From positions 1-64,000 of the forward strand of contig NZ_FNEJ01000023.1 in assembly GCF_900100085.1 (NCBI RefSeq): a stretch of DNA of 64,000 nt. Direction: 5' to 3'. The stretch's first letter is position 1; the number at the start of each line of letters is the position of its first letter. This DNA is from Salipiger marinus (lineage in GTDB: Bacteria > Pseudomonadota > Alphaproteobacteria > Rhodobacterales > Rhodobacteraceae). The translations under genes and the position numbers were made by a program. Shown here piece after piece: positions 17,820 through 25,495 of this stretch. Below the pieces are notes generated by a model, which was given only the letters and a program-made list of their open reading frames with translations, was not told the DNA's origin and did not search any database.

Positions 17820-18989
17820 ATGACGATTTTTGGCGGGCAGGGAGGCCAAGGCGGTCAGGGCGGCCAAGGCGGTCAGACCGGGCAGGGCGGCCAAGGGGGC
17901 CAGGGGGGGCAAGGTGGTCAGGGCGGCCAAGGGGGCCAGACCGGGCAGGGCGGTCAGGGGGGCCAGGGCGGGCAGGCTCATGCCGGTGGCACCGCCTCGC
18001 CCTATCTCAGCCTTGCGCTGGCCAATGCGCGGGATGGCACCGTGGGCTACTGGTCGGGGGCGGCCTCGCGCAGCCCGGTGACCACGGGGCAGAGCGCGTG
18101 GAAAGCCGTGCAGCGGATGGATGCCTTTCCCCGCCGCGCCGTGGTCGATCAGGCGCTGGGATCGCTGTTTGCCATCGATCTGGCGGACAGCGCCGCCGCC
18201 AATGCCGTGGGCCATCTGACCCTGCGCGGCCAGACGCTGGTGACGCTGCACAAACCCGATGACGCTTTGCTGGTGCGCAGCCAGCTGCCGCATCTGCGGG
18301 CGGCGGCGGATCTGCGCATGGACCGGCTGGCCGAAATTCAGGTGCAGACCTCTGACATCCTGTCGTTTTTCGGGATGCTGGGCTACATGCACCCCGAAGC
18401 CACAAAATGGACCCACTGGTTCGCGGGGGCGGTGCTGCGGCTCTGCACGTTGCTGGAGATGCCGCTGAAGCTGGGCTTCGACGTGGCGCGGCCCATCACG
18501 CTGGCCTATGAGGTGCAGCCGATCATCCAGACGCCGGGGCATGGCGCATGGCCCAGCGGTCACGCGACAGAGGCTTTTGCCGTGGCCACGCTGCTGCTGC
18601 GGCTGTTCACCGAAGGGCCGTTCGATCCCAAGGCGGCGCTGGCGGCGGGCAGTCCGTTCTACCGCCACGCCGCGCGGATCGCCGCGAACCGCACGGTGGC
18701 CGGGGTGCATTACCCCACCGACAGCATGGCGGGCGCGGTGCTGGGGCTGACGCTGGCCGAGGCGCTGGTGCGGCTCTTGGATGGCGCGCTGGCCGATCCG
18801 GTGGCAGAGGTCCAGACCGCGAGCCGCACCTATCGCGGCGACACCTATGAGGGTGATTTTACGCTGGGGCGGCTGGCGGCGGAACTGGCTTCGGGACAGC
18901 ATGTGACCGAAACCGCAATTACGCTGGATCCGGTTCTTGTGCCGGTCTGGATGCGCGAGATGTGGCGCAGCGCCCTGACAGAGGGATAA
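17820..18989 (+). CDS. PAP2/vanadium-haloperoxidase-type protein with N-terminal (GGQ)16 tract
   Basis: 389 residues. Residues 5-52 are sixteen triplets, fourteen GGQ and two TGQ, with no signal peptide before them. The rest is an all-helical PAP2/vanadium-dependent haloperoxidase domain. All anion-binding residues line up with chloroperoxidase spacing: Lys217 and Arg224 (KLGFDVARP, 7 apart), Ser246-Gly247-His248 (WPSGHATEA), and Arg291 with His297 (RTVAGVHYPTD, 6 apart). It should therefore bind vanadate or phosphate and act as haloperoxidase or acid phosphatase; sequence alone does not decide which. Its neighbours are a divergent SARP regulator, a subtilisin-like protease and a second, inactive-looking homologue. 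Confidence 0.85.
   Translation: MTIFGGQGGQGGQGGQGGQTGQGGQGGQGGQGGQGGQGGQTGQGGQGGQGGQAHAGGTASPYLSLALANARDGTVGYWSGAASRSPVTTGQSAWKAVQRMDAFPRRAVVDQALGSLFAIDLADSAAANAVGHLTLRGQTLVTLHKPDDALLVRSQLPHLRAAADLRMDRLAEIQVQTSDILSFFGMLGYMHPEATKWTHWFAGAVLRLCTLLEMPLKLGFDVARPITLAYEVQPIIQTPGHGAWPSGHATEAFAVATLLLRLFTEGPFDPKAALAAGSPFYRHAARIAANRTVAGVHYPTDSMAGAVLGLTLAEALVRLLDGALADPVAEVQTASRTYRGDTYEGDFTLGRLAAELASGQHVTETAITLDPVLVPVWMREMWRSALTEG
17832..17975 (+). repeat. In-frame 9-bp tandem repeat encoding (G/T)GQ x 16
   Basis: Sixteen 9-base units of the form ggcggycar or variants, imperfect at third positions. TGQ units are at numbers 6 and 13, which suggests a higher-order block duplicated once. Third-position drift shows the protein repeat is maintained although the DNA copies have diverged. 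Confidence 0.95.
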
Positions 18990-19043
18990 CGGGTTTGTGT
19001 GAGGCCGGAGCCGCTTTGGTGGGGGCTTTGGAGCGTGCGAGTG

Positions 19044-19075
19044 GGCCGGGGCAGCGATGCTCCGGCCATTGCTTT
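19044..19075 (+). terminator. Terminator after the haloperoxidase gene
   Basis: A 10-bp stem with one G-T pair (ggccggggca/tgctccggcc), loop gcga, is followed by attgctttt. It lies 55 bases after the stop and just before the convergent protease stop. Confidence 0.65.
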
Positions 19076-19081
19076 TGCGGC

Positions 19082-21115
19082 TCAGTAGCCCGGCTGTTCC
19101 TCGGGGGCGTGGCCGGGCGCCCATGGCGACACCACCCAGACCCCCAGCCGCGCGCTCTGGTCATGCGGCACGCTCCAGAACCCCAGATCGGCGGAAAAAT
19201 CGCTAAGCTGGGTTGAGCCGGGCACCAGCCGGTTGCGGCGGATCCGGTCGGCGGAGAGGCCAAGCGCACGGGTGATCCGCGCTGCGGCGGCGCTGGTGCC
19301 GTTGAAGGCCCGGCTGCTGCCGGAGGTGGTGCCGGTGCCGGCAAGCCCGGTCAGGCCGGGGCCCCGGTCGACCAGCGCCGCCACGGTGGGCATGGGCAGG
19401 CACCAGTCCGCCCCTGCCGCGCTGTAGGGTGCGGGCCAGAGCGTGCCGCGCACCGGGTCATGCCGCGCCGCCCCCGCCGTGACGATCTGCCGTCCGCTGG
19501 CGCTGGCCAGCGCGTTGAGCGTGCCGTTATGGCGGATGGCGCAGTCCGGGGCCAGCGCGCTGTGATCCTGCCGGTCGGGATGCCAGTCATAACCTTCGGG
19601 ACTGTCGAAATAGGACTGCCGGGCGCGCGGGCGGTAGCCGGTCAGGCTGTCGTCGCGCTGGATCTGCAGATGCAGGTCCAAAGGCGCCGCGCCGCTGTGG
19701 CGGCAGATCACCTGCCAGCGCCCGGCGGGGGCCAGCGGTTCGGGATCGGCGCAGTCGGTCGGCGCCAGCGCCACCACCAGATGCGCGGGCTGGATCACCC
19801 CGCCGCCCAGCCTGCGGCGGGCGACATGGCTGATGCGGGCCACGGGGGCGCAGCCCTCCAGCAGGTCGCGGCAGGTGCCGGGGCGCATCGGCACAAAGCC
19901 GGAGGCGGGCCCGCCCGGCGGCACCAGCGCAATCTCCAGCCCGTCCAGCGTCTGGCCGGGGCCGGGGCGCAGTTCCAGATAGCTTTCGGTCTGGTCGCCG
20001 GGCTGCACGATCCAGTCGATCTGCTGCTCGGTCTCGGCCCCGGCGGCAAAGCGCAGCCTTGCGGTCAGCCGGTCCTCAAAGCCATTGCCGAAGGACCAGA
20101 TCACCCGCACCGGCTGTTCCTTCACCTCTTCCCACAGCCGCGCCTCGCGCGCGATCTGGTATTCGGCAAAGCGGGTGCCGTCCTTGGGCCCGGCGGCGAT
20201 GCCCATGGACAGATTGACCAGCACCGGCGCGGTGGGGTCGATTTCGGCGGCGCGGCGCAGGATCCAGCGCATCGCCATCACCATGTAGCTTTCCATCAGG
20301 ATGCCCGAGGTATCGGCAATGGCCTGCGGCGGCAGCTGCACCGCCAGAAGCGGCCAGTCCCGCACCGGATCCCCGGCATCGAACGGGTCGGCGCCCGCCG
20401 CCAGATCCAGCATATGGGTGCCATGGCTTGCGGCATGTTCGGTGGACCGATGCGCCTCGTGCCGGATCAGACGGCTGTTGATCTCGGCATAGACCGAAGC
20501 CTCGTCCACCAGCCCGTCGAGCAGCGCGTCGATCTGCGCGCGGCCCAGCACCTCGCCCGACCGGGCGGTGCCGGGGCTGCCCGCCTGCTCCAGCGCCTGC
20601 AGCCAGACCGCGTGGAACCGGGTCGCGCCCTCCTTGCGGAAGCGCGCGTTGAGAAAGGCGATGCCATCGTCGATCAGCGCCACGATGGGCTGGCCGCTTG
20701 CGGCGGGGGCTGCGACCGGTGCCGGGGCTGCCGCCATGGCGGGTGCCTCGGTCAGCGCCACCGGAAAGCCGGTGTCCAGCACCTGATAGAACCCCGCCGC
20801 GTCCGGGTCGGGCGTGCCCAGCTCCCGATAGAGCGCATATTCGTCGGGCAGGCCCGCATCGGTGGCGGGATCGGCGCAGCGGGCGGTCAGCACGGCAAGC
20901 TCATGCGGCTCCATCACCAGCGGATCGGCCGGATCGCTGACGGCGGTCAGCAGGGCGGCGCGCGCCGCCTCGGGCTCGCCGCGCAGGCGGATGAAGATGG
21001 GCTCGTGCAGTGGGCCCGTGGGGACGGGATGCCGCCGCTGGCGGGTGAGCCATGCAAAATCCAGACAGGCATCGCGGATCTCCGCGGGGGTGACAGCAGT
21101 CCAGCGCAGCGACAT
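19082..21115 (-). CDS. S8 (subtilisin-like) serine peptidase without signal peptide
   Basis: 677 residues from ATG at 21115, with AAAGGAT upstream. Residues 1-140 are an N-terminal region that is not a signal peptide and ends in an Ala/Pro linker. The catalytic triad is Asp149 (VALIDDGIAF), His231 (SHGTHMLDLAAG) and Ser608 (FNGTSAAAARI); Asn344 (SFGNGF) is the likely oxyanion residue. Between Asn344 and Ser608 is an insertion about 200 residues larger than in subtilisin, probably a beta-domain. It is convergent with the haloperoxidase gene and divergent from the inactive homologue at 21365. The lack of export signal suggests cytosolic action or unconventional release. Confidence 0.88.
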   Translation of the reverse strand: MSLRWTAVTPAEIRDACLDFAWLTRQRRHPVPTGPLHEPIFIRLRGEPEAARAALLTAVSDPADPLVMEPHELAVLTARCADPATDAGLPDEYALYRELGTPDPDAAGFYQVLDTGFPVALTEAPAMAAAPAPVAAPAASGQPIVALIDDGIAFLNARFRKEGATRFHAVWLQALEQAGSPGTARSGEVLGRAQIDALLDGLVDEASVYAEINSRLIRHEAHRSTEHAASHGTHMLDLAAGADPFDAGDPVRDWPLLAVQLPPQAIADTSGILMESYMVMAMRWILRRAAEIDPTAPVLVNLSMGIAAGPKDGTRFAEYQIAREARLWEEVKEQPVRVIWSFGNGFEDRLTARLRFAAGAETEQQIDWIVQPGDQTESYLELRPGPGQTLDGLEIALVPPGGPASGFVPMRPGTCRDLLEGCAPVARISHVARRRLGGGVIQPAHLVVALAPTDCADPEPLAPAGRWQVICRHSGAAPLDLHLQIQRDDSLTGYRPRARQSYFDSPEGYDWHPDRQDHSALAPDCAIRHNGTLNALASASGRQIVTAGAARHDPVRGTLWPAPYSAAGADWCLPMPTVAALVDRGPGLTGLAGTGTTSGSSRAFNGTSAAAARITRALGLSADRIRRNRLVPGSTQLSDFSADLGFWSVPHDQSARLGVWVVSPWAPGHAPEEQPGY

Positions 21116-21364
21116 GGCCGATCCTTTCTGACGGTGGCGGGCGGGATCAGCAAAGCGGCGCGGCTGGCGCTGCGTCAAGCGCGCTGCGGCGATTTGCGGT
21201 CAATTCACGCGCCATCCCATGCAAACCCCTGTGCCACATACGCGGTTTTTGCCGGGAGGTCGCGGACGGGTCACGGTGGGTTCACGCAGTTTGGGCAGTC
21301 TTTCCTTACCTTTGGTAAAGAGATGCGGCGCAGCAGGGACCGCAAGCGACGGGGGAACGGCACC

Positions 21365-22834
21365 ATGTCAGCACGAACCGCAAGCGACAGACGGAACTTT
21401 CGCGTCATCGACGGCGGGCGCAGCGCCGGAGAGGGGCTGTCAGCCAGCCTGCACCCCCCGGCGGCCCCGCAGCTGTCGGCGGCGGAACTGGCGGCGGACA
21501 TGGCCGAGCTTTATGCGCTGGCGCTGGTGCGGGATGTGCCGTTCACGGCGCTGCAGGATCCGCATACCGGCGTGTGGATCGACGGGCGCACGCGGTTCAC
21601 GCTGCATGAACTGCTGTGCGAACTGCGCAGCCTGTCGTGGTTCGACGCCTCTGGCCGCGTGGCGCAGGACACCGATGCCGAGGCGGGGGCGCGCCGCGAT
21701 CTGCGGCTTAATGGCGATGGCCAGCTGACCCTGCGCAGCCTGTTCCGGGGCGTGGTGGCGCGACCGCTGTCGGGGATCCGGGTCTCGGCCTTTCACGAGG
21801 ATGACAGCAGCGCCGATCCGGTGGCCGATCCCGGCGCGCGTCCCGCCGCCGAGGCGCCGATGTCGGCTTGGGTGGAGTGGCTGGAACGCAGCACCGGCGC
21901 CCGGCTGACGCTGCCCGGCCACGCCACCTGTGGCGTGGGGCCCGATCTGACGCCGCGCCTGCTGACCGACCGGCTGCGGCAGGCGCCGGTGGCGCGGGTG
22001 CATTTCAACGCGGCCCTGATGCTTCTGGTGCGCGGCACCGCCTTTGACGAAGGGCTTGACCCGCAGGGCGGGACCGATCCGATCAGCGCGCAGCGCCTGC
22101 TGGCCCTGATGGCCGAGGCGGCGGAACGGGCGGCGGCGCTGGCGCTGCGGCGGCAGGCCCGTCTGGACCGGCTGAGCCGCCCCGGCGTGGTGGCGGCGCG
22201 GCTGACCGCCCTTTTGGCGCAGGACGAGCCGCGCGGCGGCGATCCGCTGCTGCGCGAAGTGGCCGAGGAACTGCAGACCGGTGCGCCCGGCCTGCTGCAC
22301 TGGATCACCCGGCTGAATGCGCGCCACGGGCGCACGGGCCGCTTCCATGACATGCTGCTGCTGCCGCCGCTCTGCGGCGAGGGCGGGATGCCGCACCGGG
22401 CCGAAGGCGCGGTGCAGGGGGTGGTCACCGGCGCGCTCTGCACGCTGCTGAAGGCGCTGTTCGACACGCGGCGGCAGGCGCTGCTGCGCATGGTGGGGGA
22501 GGCGGCAGGCGGGCTCGACATCACCGCCGAGGCGGACCGGCTTGCGGCGGACGTGCTGCTGCAGCGGTCGCTGGCGGGCAGCCATTTTCAGGCGGAGAAC
22601 CATCAGGATCTGCGCATCGGCGAGGCGGTGGCGCTGCAGGTGCTGCGGGACTGGCTGGAGGGGCTCGATCACGGCGCAAGCCTGAGCTTCTGCAATTTCG
22701 ACGGCCAGCGCATCAGCCTTGTCAGCCACCGCCGCGCCACCGGCCAGACCGAGGTCGGCTTCTGCCGCGACGGTCGGCCCGCCGCATGGCCGATGCTGCA
22801 CCGTCCGGGGCAGGGGCATCTCGCCGTGATCTGA
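21365..22834 (+). CDS. Vanadium-haloperoxidase homologue with destroyed active site (pseudoenzyme)
   Basis: 489 residues. Landmarks of bromoperoxidase-type enzymes are in order: AELYALALVRDVPF (48-60), SLFRGVVARPLSG (125-137), VHFNAALML (212-220), RLSRPG (269-274), then GEGGMPH...GALCTLLKALFD (338-367), and QRSLAGSHFQAENHQDLRIGE (400-420). Aligned without gaps to the PSGH motif, the Ser-Gly-His positions are Ala349-Val350-Gln351. The Lys seven to eight residues before Arg272 is Ala/Gln. Arg401 and His407 keep the usual 6-residue spacing. Catalysis with vanadate is therefore unlikely. The protein has no signal peptide. The gene is intact, so it is probably kept for a non-catalytic role beside the complete homologue. 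Confidence 0.75.
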   Translation: MSARTASDRRNFRVIDGGRSAGEGLSASLHPPAAPQLSAAELAADMAELYALALVRDVPFTALQDPHTGVWIDGRTRFTLHELLCELRSLSWFDASGRVAQDTDAEAGARRDLRLNGDGQLTLRSLFRGVVARPLSGIRVSAFHEDDSSADPVADPGARPAAEAPMSAWVEWLERSTGARLTLPGHATCGVGPDLTPRLLTDRLRQAPVARVHFNAALMLLVRGTAFDEGLDPQGGTDPISAQRLLALMAEAAERAAALALRRQARLDRLSRPGVVAARLTALLAQDEPRGGDPLLREVAEELQTGAPGLLHWITRLNARHGRTGRFHDMLLLPPLCGEGGMPHRAEGAVQGVVTGALCTLLKALFDTRRQALLRMVGEAAGGLDITAEADRLAADVLLQRSLAGSHFQAENHQDLRIGEAVALQVLRDWLEGLDHGASLSFCNFDGQRISLVSHRRATGQTEVGFCRDGRPAAWPMLHRPGQGHLAVI

Positions 22835-22844
22835 CACAGGCCCG

Positions 22845-22870
22845 GGAACCCGGAGGCGGTTTTGCGGGTT
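22845..22870 (+). promoter_or_regulatory. Candidate stress-type promoter of csbD
   Basis: GGAAC (22845-22849), 17 bases, then GGTT (22867-22870) resembles the GGAAC-N16/17-CGTT pattern of general-stress ECF sigma factors with one mismatch. It is 35 bases before the csbD start. Many Rhodobacterales lack that sigma factor, so this is weak. Confidence 0.25.
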
Positions 22871-22904
22871 GATCCTGCGAAGACAGACCTAGGAGGGTTT
22901 TGAA

Positions 22905-23102
22905 ATGAACTGGGATCAAATCGAAGGCAACTGGAAGCAATTCACCGGCAAGGCCCGCGAACAGTGGGGCGATCTGACCGATGACGAAGTGCAGCAGGCC
23001 AAGGGCAACCGCGAGCAGCTGGCCGGCGTCATCCAGAAGAAATACGGCATTGCCAAGGAAGAGGCGGAGCGTCAGGTCGACGACTGGCAGCGCACCCTCT
23101 GA
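22905..23102 (+). CDS. CsbD-family stress-response protein
   Basis: 65 residues, the typical CsbD size. The start MNWDQIEGNWKQFTGKARE and the helix KGNREQLAGVIQKKYG are diagnostic. A strong AGGAGG lies 8 bases before the ATG. CsbD proteins are small, charged, cytosolic and induced by general stress; their biochemical role is not known. The gene is monocistronic, with a hairpin after it. Confidence 0.95.
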   Translation: MNWDQIEGNWKQFTGKAREQWGDLTDDEVQQAKGNREQLAGVIQKKYGIAKEEAERQVDDWQRTL

Positions 23103-23126
23103 CCGGCCTGTTTCCCTCAGGCACAT

Positions 23127-23166
23127 CAGACAGACGGGGTCCTTCGGGGCCCCGTTCTGCTGTCTG
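23127..23166. terminator. Bidirectional hairpin between csbD and the HExxH lipoprotein gene
   Basis: An inner stem acggggtcc/gggccccgt with a TTCG loop is nested in outer cagacag/ctgtctg arms. It lies between two convergent genes (stops at 23102 and 23169), fitting a shared terminator. Confidence 0.55.
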
Positions 23167-23168
23167 CC

Positions 23169-23855
23169 TCAGTGACAGATCTTTGCCGTTTCGGCGCCGT
23201 CCCATGGCAGGATCAGCGCGGGACGGCTGATCGCCGTCTCCAGCCCGGCCAGCGGCATCGCCTCTGAAATCATGGCGCGCATCCGGCGGGTGCGCGGCGC
23301 CTCCGGATCCAGCAGGCGGCAGCAGACATATTCCTCGACCAGCGCGCCCTGCTGTTCATAGCCGTAATCCAGAAACCGGCTCTGCCCTTGGGGATCGAAA
23401 AGATAGGGATCGGCGGTGCGCCCGTGTTCCGATGCCGCCTTCAGCGGGGTGTAGCCGGTGCGGGCGCGGTTCTGCCATTGCCAGACATGGGTCATCTCAT
23501 GGGCCATCAGCATGGCGGCATAAAGGTTGATGCGCTCCGGATACTCCGCCATGTAATCGTCCAGATACAGATCCTCGCGATAATAGACATGGTTGAACAG
23601 CGCCATGGCGCCGGGCTGCACCGTCACGGTTTCCCCGCGCGAGGGCGGAAAGATCCGTTCCATGCAGGTCAGCCGCGGGCGGATCGGGCGCTGGTAGGTG
23701 ACGGCGGCGGCCCAGAGCCCTTCGTGAAAGCGCACGCGGCGGGGATCGACCTGATCCCCCTGCACGTCCTGCACGAAAGCGCGTTCGTTGGGCGTCAGCG
23801 GGCGCCCGCAGGCGGCGGCCAGACACAGGAACAGGGCAAGACACAAAAACCGCAT
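23169..23855 (-). CDS. Exported HExxH protein, probable lipoprotein, unknown function
   Basis: 228 residues from ATG at 23855, chosen because a signal sequence begins there (MRFLCLALFLCLAAACGRPL); Cys16 could be lipidated although the lipobox is not ideal. The centre has MAHEMTHVWQWQ, an HExxH zinc-peptidase-type motif, followed by a conserved-looking stretch YGYEQQGALVEEYVCCRLL in which Glu might be the third ligand. I do not recognise a named peptidase family; related sequences in the order are annotated as hypothetical or Vgr-related. The gene follows the DUF1194 gene closely and may be cotranscribed with it. Confidence 0.7.
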   Translation of the reverse strand: MRFLCLALFLCLAAACGRPLTPNERAFVQDVQGDQVDPRRVRFHEGLWAAAVTYQRPIRPRLTCMERIFPPSRGETVTVQPGAMALFNHVYYREDLYLDDYMAEYPERINLYAAMLMAHEMTHVWQWQNRARTGYTPLKAASEHGRTADPYLFDPQGQSRFLDYGYEQQGALVEEYVCCRLLDPEAPRTRRMRAMISEAMPLAGLETAISRPALILPWDGAETAKICH

Positions 23856-23886
23856 GGCCAGACTGGAGCCCGGATTCAGCAGAAGA

Positions 23887-24603
23887 TCAAGGCGCTTGAC
23901 GCGCTTGGGCGACATGCCGCGGCAGCGTGCCGGAGATTTCGAGGATCAGCTTGCGCTTCACCGCTTCGGCAAAGCTGTCACGGCTTTCGGCGGTGACGAC
24001 AAAAGCGCCGACGCCGCCGATGATGCGCCGCTCATAGACCGCTTCCAGCCCGCCCTGCGCGCGGCCCGGATCGTCGGGGCGCAGGATCGGCAGGGCATTG
24101 ATGGTCACACCCTGGGCCACCACCTGATCGCGCGATTCCTCGATCCCCGGACCGGACCAGTTGCCCGCGCTGTCGCCGGAAAAGTCGATGACGCGGCGCC
24201 AGCCTTCGATGTCATTCTGATCCATCAGCCGCAGCCCTTCCAGCAGCGCGGCCCCGATGGCGTTGCGGCCATAGGCCTGCCGGGGCTGGGCCAGCAGCGT
24301 GTCGGCAAAGCCCTGCGCCGCCTCCGGCCCGTCGATCAGGGTCCAGTCCACCACCTGCGCCTGATTGGCGGCCCATTCCACATAGGTGACGGCGATATGC
24401 CCATAGGCGGTGCCCGTGATCACCGCCAGCACCTCGGGGTCGGTGATGGCCTGCGCATACCCTTCACGCTGGAACAGCAGTTCCTGCTGGGTGATCGATC
24501 CTGAAGCATCGGCCAGCAGCACCAGTTCCAGATCGGTGTCCTGCGCCGCGCCGGGACCGGCGGCGCCCAGCAGGGCCACGAAAGCGGGCAGCACGAGGCG
24601 CAT
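23887..24603 (-). CDS. DUF1194 protein, exported von Willebrand factor A-like
   Basis: 238 residues. A signal peptide (1-20, ends GAAQ) is followed by a vWA-type domain with metal-ion-dependent adhesion motif DASGSIT (near 32-38), the middle motif TAYGHIAVTYVEWA, and FSGDSAGNWSG near 145. This is the DUF1194 family, common and uncharacterised in alphaproteobacteria. The adhesion site probably binds Mg or Ca and a protein partner in the periplasm. It lies upstream of the HExxH protein on the same strand. Confidence 0.87.
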   Translation of the reverse strand: MRLVLPAFVALLGAAGPGAAQDTDLELVLLADASGSITQQELLFQREGYAQAITDPEVLAVITGTAYGHIAVTYVEWAANQAQVVDWTLIDGPEAAQGFADTLLAQPRQAYGRNAIGAALLEGLRLMDQNDIEGWRRVIDFSGDSAGNWSGPGIEESRDQVVAQGVTINALPILRPDDPGRAQGGLEAVYERRIIGGVGAFVVTAESRDSFAEAVKRKLILEISGTLPRHVAQARQAP

Positions 24604-24780
24604 GGGCCAGATCCCTTTGCGGTTGCTGGGTCAGTCTGCCGCGCCAACGGACAGTTGGGAACCCCCCGGCCCGCACGCGTCCGTGAACGGGCACTGGATC
24701 GTTGCACGCTGGGGCTGTATCAGGCAGATTCATCCCTGTGTGCCCTTGCGGTCTGGCAGGCTGGCGCACAGGTGAAAGGC

Positions 24781-25131
24781 GTGACCGTGCTGACTGAAGA
24801 GAAGTCGCTTCTGGCTGCGGAGCTGGCCCTTGGGCTTCTGACTCCGGAGCACCATGCCCGCGCCCTGCGCGCGGCAGAAGCGGATCCCGAACTGCGGGAA
24901 GAACTGGCCCGCTGGCAGCACCGCCTTGTCCCCTATCTGGAACCCGCGCCCGAAGTGTCACCCCCCGCCCGCAGCTTTGCCGCGATCGAGGCCCGGCTGT
25001 TCGAAGAGCCGAAACCGCAGAGCCTTTGGGCGCGGATCATGGCGCCCGAGCTTCGCGGCTGGCTCATGCTGGCGGTGCTGGCCAAGCTGGGGGTGCTGGT
25101 CCTGCTGGCTTACGCGCTGTTTTCGCCGTAG
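24781..25131 (+). CDS. Short anti-sigma-factor-like membrane protein
   Basis: 116 residues if translation starts at GTG 24781, preceded by AGGTGAAAGG; longer in-frame starts exist upstream. The N-terminal helical part (AAELALGLLTPEHHARALRAAEADPELREELARW) matches the cytosolic sigma-binding domain of RskA-type anti-sigma factors. A single membrane helix (about 92-113) ends the protein, leaving only about three residues outside. The periplasmic sensor domain of the family is missing, and no ECF sigma gene is adjacent. It may be a truncated or minimal form. Its end overlaps the convergent small membrane protein by 22 bases. Confidence 0.65.
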   Translation: MTVLTEEKSLLAAELALGLLTPEHHARALRAAEADPELREELARWQHRLVPYLEPAPEVSPPARSFAAIEARLFEEPKPQSLWARIMAPELRGWLMLAVLAKLGVLVLLAYALFSP

Positions 25132-25337
25132 GCGCGGTCCTGACAGGGCAGACGGCCAAGCGCGGTCCAGATCGCCAGCGCCGTCACCAGCGTGGCAAGG
25201 AACACGACCACGACCATGTCCAGATGGCCGGAAAGCCCTTCCCGATAGGCATAAAGCCCGGTGGCGAGCAGGGGAATGTGCACCAGCAGGAAGCACATGA
25301 GCTGAAGCTTGAGGAGGTAAGATCTGGTCATTTTCAT
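25110..25337 (-). CDS. Small two-helix membrane protein, unknown
   Basis: 75 residues with hydrophobic segments at about 8-28 and 38-58 and a polar tail. The pattern LLKLQLMCFLLVHIPLLATGLYAY recalls the membrane input region that precedes GGDEF or chemoreceptor domains in Rhodobacteraceae, but here nothing follows. No strong ribosome-binding site. It overlaps the anti-sigma-like gene convergently by 22 bases. Confidence 0.5.
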   Translation of the reverse strand: MKMTRSYLLKLQLMCFLLVHIPLLATGLYAYREGLSGHLDMVVVVFLATLVTALAIWTALGRLPCQDRAYGENSA

Positions 25338-25437
25338 TATCAGACGTCTGGCTGAGGGTAGGTTAAAGCAGGGACACTCTGAACTTTACGCCTCAAAAGT
25401 CTGACAGGTTCCATTTGCCCGCGCAACGACTGCGGGC

Positions 25438-25463
25438 AAAAAAATGACGCGCTTTCGCGTCAT
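25438..25463 (-). terminator. Rho-independent terminator of parE
   Basis: On the minus strand, ATGACGCG-AAAG-CGCGTCAT is followed directly by TTTTTTT. It lies about 33 bases after the parE stop. A second stem, tttgcccgc/gcgggcaaa, lies just beyond. Confidence 0.9.
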
Positions 25464-25495
25464 GTCAGTTCCGGTGTTGCAGCGAGGACGCGGCC

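Noticed and set aside
17832..17975. Tandem 9-bp repeats considered as a CRISPR-like or satellite array
   Set aside because: There are no unique spacers and the units are in frame and code for GGQ triplets; it is a protein-coding repeat.
19460..22834. 1124-residue plus-strand frame spanning the S8 protease and the pseudoenzyme gene
   Set aside because: Its first part is antisense to the protease. Only the part from ATG 21365 matches a protein family, so the gene starts there.
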